DNA from: Allobosea sp. CS1GBMeth4
GTDB lineage: Bacteria > Pseudomonadota > Alphaproteobacteria > Rhizobiales > Beijerinckiaceae
Direction: 5' to 3'
Length of the DNA: 64,000 nucleotides
Assembly: GCF_900185715.1 (NCBI RefSeq)
Contig: NZ_FYAS01000025.1
Location: forward strand, 372,001-436,000
Under the pieces are notes generated by a model. The model was not told the DNA's origin. It did no database searches and was given only the letters and a program-made list of their open reading frames with translations. Shown here in pieces: positions 61,557 to 64,000 of the stretch; the stretch's first letter is position 1, and the number at the start of each line of letters is the position of its first letter. Both the position numbers and the translations under genes were made by a program.

Positions 61557-62468
61557 TCAAGGCATAGACGGCGCGCGCAGCTCATCCTTCAGGCAGCGCG
61601 CGAACTGCTCCGTCAACTCGCCGCGGGCGGCGAGCGGGCGGTGCAGATAGGCCTCGTAGCGCCTGCTCGTCGGCACGGGCAGGCAGCGCAGACGCGACAT
61701 GTCGGCGGCGCGCGCCGAGAACTCGTCGACGATGCAGACGCCGACACCGGCCTCGACCAGGGCGACCGCCGTCTCGGCGAAGCGCACCATATGCGTCCGG
61801 GCGGGCCGCAGGCCGTGATCCGACAGGATGCCGGCCACCATGTCGCCATGGACGGAGCGGGGCTGGAAGACGATCCAGGCGCGCTCGGCGAGTTCGGCGA
61901 GATTGACCCCGCCGGAGGACATGCCCGCATCGCCGGCCGGCAGCAGCAGCATCGGCCGGCCCCGGCCGACGGGCGTGCTGACGACCTCGTGGTGCAGCAC
62001 CGGAAACAGCGTCACCGCCGCATCGGCCGAGCCGTCGAGCAGATAGGGCAGCACCTGGCTGACCGTCAGGATGTCGAGCTGCAGCGAGACGCTCGGCAGT
62101 CCCGCGAGCAGCCGCGCCAGGGCCGCCGGAACGAGCCCGCGGCCGATGCTGGGCGAGGCGCCGCAGCGGAAGACCGAGCGCTCGGGCAGCGCCGCCTGCG
62201 CCGCCCGCTCCACCGCCGAGCGCATCTGCTCGAAGGCCCGGTCGATCTCGGCGAGGAAGCGCGCCGCTTCCTGCGTCGGCGTCAGCCGGCCGCGGACCCG
62301 GTTGAACAGCCTGGCGCCGAGCTGATCCTCCATGCGCAGGATCATCCGCGTCACGGTCGGCTGCGCGATGCGGAGTTCGCGCGCGGCGCCGGCGAGGCTG
62401 CCGCAGGCCATCACCGCCTTGAACACCTCGATCTGGCGGAAGGTCAGCACGCCATCCTCGCGGGACAT
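61557..62468 (-). CDS. LysR-family transcriptional regulator
   Basis: A 303-residue regulator. The winged helix-turn-helix is at residues about 8-65 (LTFRQIEVFKAVMACGSLAG, AARELRIAQPTVTRMILRME, LFNRVRGRLTP) and the rest is the inducer-binding domain. It is on the same strand upstream of the Bug gene (84 bases), not divergent as LysR genes usually are; it may control the Bug-ADH-EthD run. The inducer is unknown, probably the carbon source of that run. Confidence 0.88.
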   Translation of the reverse strand: MSREDGVLTFRQIEVFKAVMACGSLAGAARELRIAQPTVTRMILRMEDQLGARLFNRVRGRLTPTQEAARFLAEIDRAFEQMRSAVERAAQAALPERSVFRCGASPSIGRGLVPAALARLLAGLPSVSLQLDILTVSQVLPYLLDGSADAAVTLFPVLHHEVVSTPVGRGRPMLLLPAGDAGMSSGGVNLAELAERAWIVFQPRSVHGDMVAGILSDHGLRPARTHMVRFAETAVALVEAGVGVCIVDEFSARAADMSRLRCLPVPTSRRYEAYLHRPLAARGELTEQFARCLKDELRAPSMP

Positions 62469-62531
62469 TCCGGCGAAGAGGCCGCCGGTCTCGACGGCAG
62501 CGAAGCCGCCGAGGCCGGCAGGGTCAAGCGA

Positions 62532-63362
62532 TCACTCGCCCTTGTTGACCGAGATCGGCTTCAGCGCGTTGCTCGGCTGGACGTATTTGGCGATCAGCTT
62601 GTCATAGGTGCCGTTCGCCTGCAGCCGCTCCAGCGCACCCTTGACCGCGTCCCGCAGTTGGCCGCCCTCGGCGGTCTTCGGGAACGGGATGCCGGTCAGC
62701 GAGCGGGTGAAGGGCTCGCCGAGCGGAACATAGGTGTTCGGCTCGAGCTTCTGGAAATGGTTCATCGTCTCGCTGCCCTGGACGCCGCCCTGCAGGCGCT
62801 GGGTCTTGAGCTGGGTGCGCGCGTCGACCGAGCCCTCCGTGCCGACAACGGTGATCGCCGGCTTGCCCTTGGCAACGCAGTTCGCATCGCTCCACTCGCC
62901 GATCTGCTTCGGCCAGTTGGTCGAGCGGCTGGCGCCGACGCTCTTGCCGCAGAGGTCGTCGACCGACTTGATCGAGGAGGCAAAGGCGGTGACCGTGTAG
63001 AACTGCGCGCCCGAGACCATGTAGTCGACGAAATCGACCGTCTCGCGCCGCGCCGGCAGGTCGCTCATGCCGGCCATCACCATGTCGACGCGGCCGGTCG
63101 TCAGCGAGGGCAGCATCTGGGCGAAGGCGGTCTCCTGCCACTCGGCCTTGACGCCGAGCTCCTTGGCGATGGCCTCGCCGAGCTCGTAGTCGAATCCGGC
63201 CATCTGGTTGGTCGCCGGGTCCTTGTAGACGATCGGCGCATAGTTCGGCTGGGTCGCGATGACGATCTTGCCGGCGCTCTTGATCCGATCCGGCAGGGCC
63301 TGGGCCTGGGCGGCGAGCGCGGTGCCGGCGAGCAGCGCGGCGGCGAGCGAAAGGCGAAGCAT
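62532..63362 (-). CDS. Polar amino-acid-type ABC transporter substrate-binding protein
   Basis: A 276-residue periplasmic protein of the SBP_bac_3 family. Sec signal MLRLSLAAALLAGTALAAQA; then IKSAGKIVIATQPNYAPIVY, GFDYELGEAIAKELGVKAEWQETAFAQMLPSLTTGRVDMVMAGMSD (about 50-95) and a C-terminal RLQANGTYDKLIAKYV. The amino-acid ligand is unknown. The ATG at 63362 follows GGGAGACC. It lies 59 bases downstream of the ATPase gene and probably belongs to its operon. Confidence 0.9.
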   Translation of the reverse strand: MLRLSLAAALLAGTALAAQAQALPDRIKSAGKIVIATQPNYAPIVYKDPATNQMAGFDYELGEAIAKELGVKAEWQETAFAQMLPSLTTGRVDMVMAGMSDLPARRETVDFVDYMVSGAQFYTVTAFASSIKSVDDLCGKSVGASRSTNWPKQIGEWSDANCVAKGKPAITVVGTEGSVDARTQLKTQRLQGGVQGSETMNHFQKLEPNTYVPLGEPFTRSLTGIPFPKTAEGGQLRDAVKGALERLQANGTYDKLIAKYVQPSNALKPISVNKGE

Positions 63363-63421
63363 GGTGGTCTCCCTCTGGTCCTTGCCTGGATCGGCTTTGC
63401 TTGGGTTCACTTGGCTTAAGT

Positions 63422-64000
63422 TCACTTCAGGACGGCGGCGATGAAGTCGCGGGTGCGGGGCTGCTGCGGGGAGACCAGCACCTGCTGCGGCGGGCCCTGT
63501 TCGACGATCTCGCCCTTGTCCATGAAGACGACGTCGCTCGCGACCTCGCGGGCGAAGCCGAGCTCATGGGTGACCACGATCATCGTCATGCCCGTCGCGG
63601 CGAGGTCGCGCATCACGTTCAGCACCTCGCCGACGAGCTCGGGGTCGAGCGCCGAGGTCGGCTCGTCGAACAGCATCACCTGCGGCTTCATCGCCAGCGC
63701 GCGGGCGATGGCGATGCGCTGCTGCTGGCCGCCGGAAAGCTCGATCGGATAGGAATCGCGCTTCTCGGCCAGGCCGACGCGCTCGAGCAGCGCCATCGCC
63801 TCGGCGACGATCTCGCGCCGCGGCCGCTTCAGCACGGTGAGCGGCCCCTCGACGATGTTCTGCAGCACCGTCATATGGTTGAACAGGTTGAAGCGCTGGA
63901 AGACCATGCCGGTCTTGAGGCGCTGGCGCGCGATCTCGGCGTCGCTGAGCTCGTGCAGCTCGTTGCCGACGCGGCGATAGCCGATCAGCTCGCCGGCGAC
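63422..64000 (-). CDS. Amino-acid ABC transporter ATP-binding protein (partial, cut by window edge)
   Basis: The last 192 codons of a GlnQ/HisP-type ATPase. Visible are a Q-loop segment [21 protein letters not shown], the signature [20 protein letters not shown], Walker [16 protein letters not shown] and the H-loop [12 protein letters not shown]. The Walker A lies beyond base 64000, so the N-terminus is missing only because of the window boundary. The frame is open across the whole of 63908-64000. The permease genes are presumably further upstream. Confidence 0.92.
   Translation of the reverse strand, partial: VAGELIGYRRVGNELHELSDAEIARQRLKTGMVFQRFNLFNHMTVLQNIVEGPLTVLKRPRREIVAEAMALLERVGLAEKRDSYPIELSGGQQQRIAIARALAMKPQVMLFDEPTSALDPELVGEVLNVMRDLAATGMTMIVVTHELGFAREVASDVVFMDKGEIVEQGPPQQVLVSPQQPRTRDFIAAVLK

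Overview
The window is one high-GC (about two thirds G+C by eye) stretch of alphaproteobacterial chromosome, most likely Hyphomicrobiales (Rhizobiales). A Bosea-like organism is my inference from gene content, not from a database match. Supporting it are the DUF1465 (RcdA) and DUF1013 (TrcR) cell-cycle proteins, DUF2852, DUF1192, DUF4164 next to zapA, aa3-type oxidase subunit IV next to a three-subunit pnt operon, promoters of the CTTGCG/TGGACA-N16/17-CTATNN type, and several palindromic intergenic repeats. No rRNA, tRNA, CRISPR array, insertion sequence or phage was seen.

Layout. 1-5.2 kb (minus strand): DUF2852 membrane protein, TetR regulator, ybgC and a Holliday-junction operon ruvC-ruvA-GNAT-ruvB-DUF3828 whose last genes are coupled by overlaps. 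5.3-9.2 kb: TauE/SafE exporter, yebC and a Tat-exported PhoX phosphatase behind a Pho-box-like site. 9.3-16.6 kb (minus): central carbon genes fba, pgk, gap and tkt, with two overlapping unknown genes between pgk and gap and a decayed tandem copy of a coiled-coil gene after fba. 16.9-19.7 kb (plus): DUF4164, zapA, ddl, 6S RNA and 5-formyl-THF cyclo-ligase. 19.8-26.5 kb: YmdB-type phosphoesterase, BenE, a ThiE-like protein, a Sel1-repeat protein, an IMPase and a MotA/MotB-like pair. 26.6-32 kb: DUF2200, nagB-nagA, an orphan solute-binding protein and an ABC exporter. 32-36.3 kb: rpmE, rcdA, a candidate small RNA behind a CtrA-type box, DUF1192, a quinone oxidoreductase and trcR. 36.3-41.8 kb: MBL-fold hydrolase, prpE, TauE and a fatty-acyl-CoA ligase.

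41.76-43.71 kb is the one clearly accessory segment. It is lower in GC, holds four small genes without recognised function, and is bounded by a 37-bp near-perfect direct repeat of the 3' end of the acyl-CoA ligase gene. At its right end is a frameshifted second copy of a DUF465 gene whose intact relative lies at 47.6 kb. 43.7-48.3 kb: argE-like peptidase, EamA transporter, AlaX editing protein, AraC regulator and two DUF465 genes. 48.4-55.1 kb: purE-purK, rpsU, a TPR lipoprotein, and pntB-pntAB-pntAA with an oxidase subunit IV gene. 55.3-64 kb (minus): ABC1/AarF kinase, OsmC, an abrB-doc toxin-antitoxin pair translationally coupled to a BKACE enzyme, an ADH/EthD-like/Bug/LysR catabolic group, and a polar amino-acid ABC transporter cut by the window edge.

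The most interesting items are the candidate anti-Shine-Dalgarno small RNA at 33.24-33.33 kb, the repeat-bounded mini-island at 41.7-43.7 kb with its chimeric DUF465 remnant, and the toxin-antitoxin pair wired into a metabolic operon.
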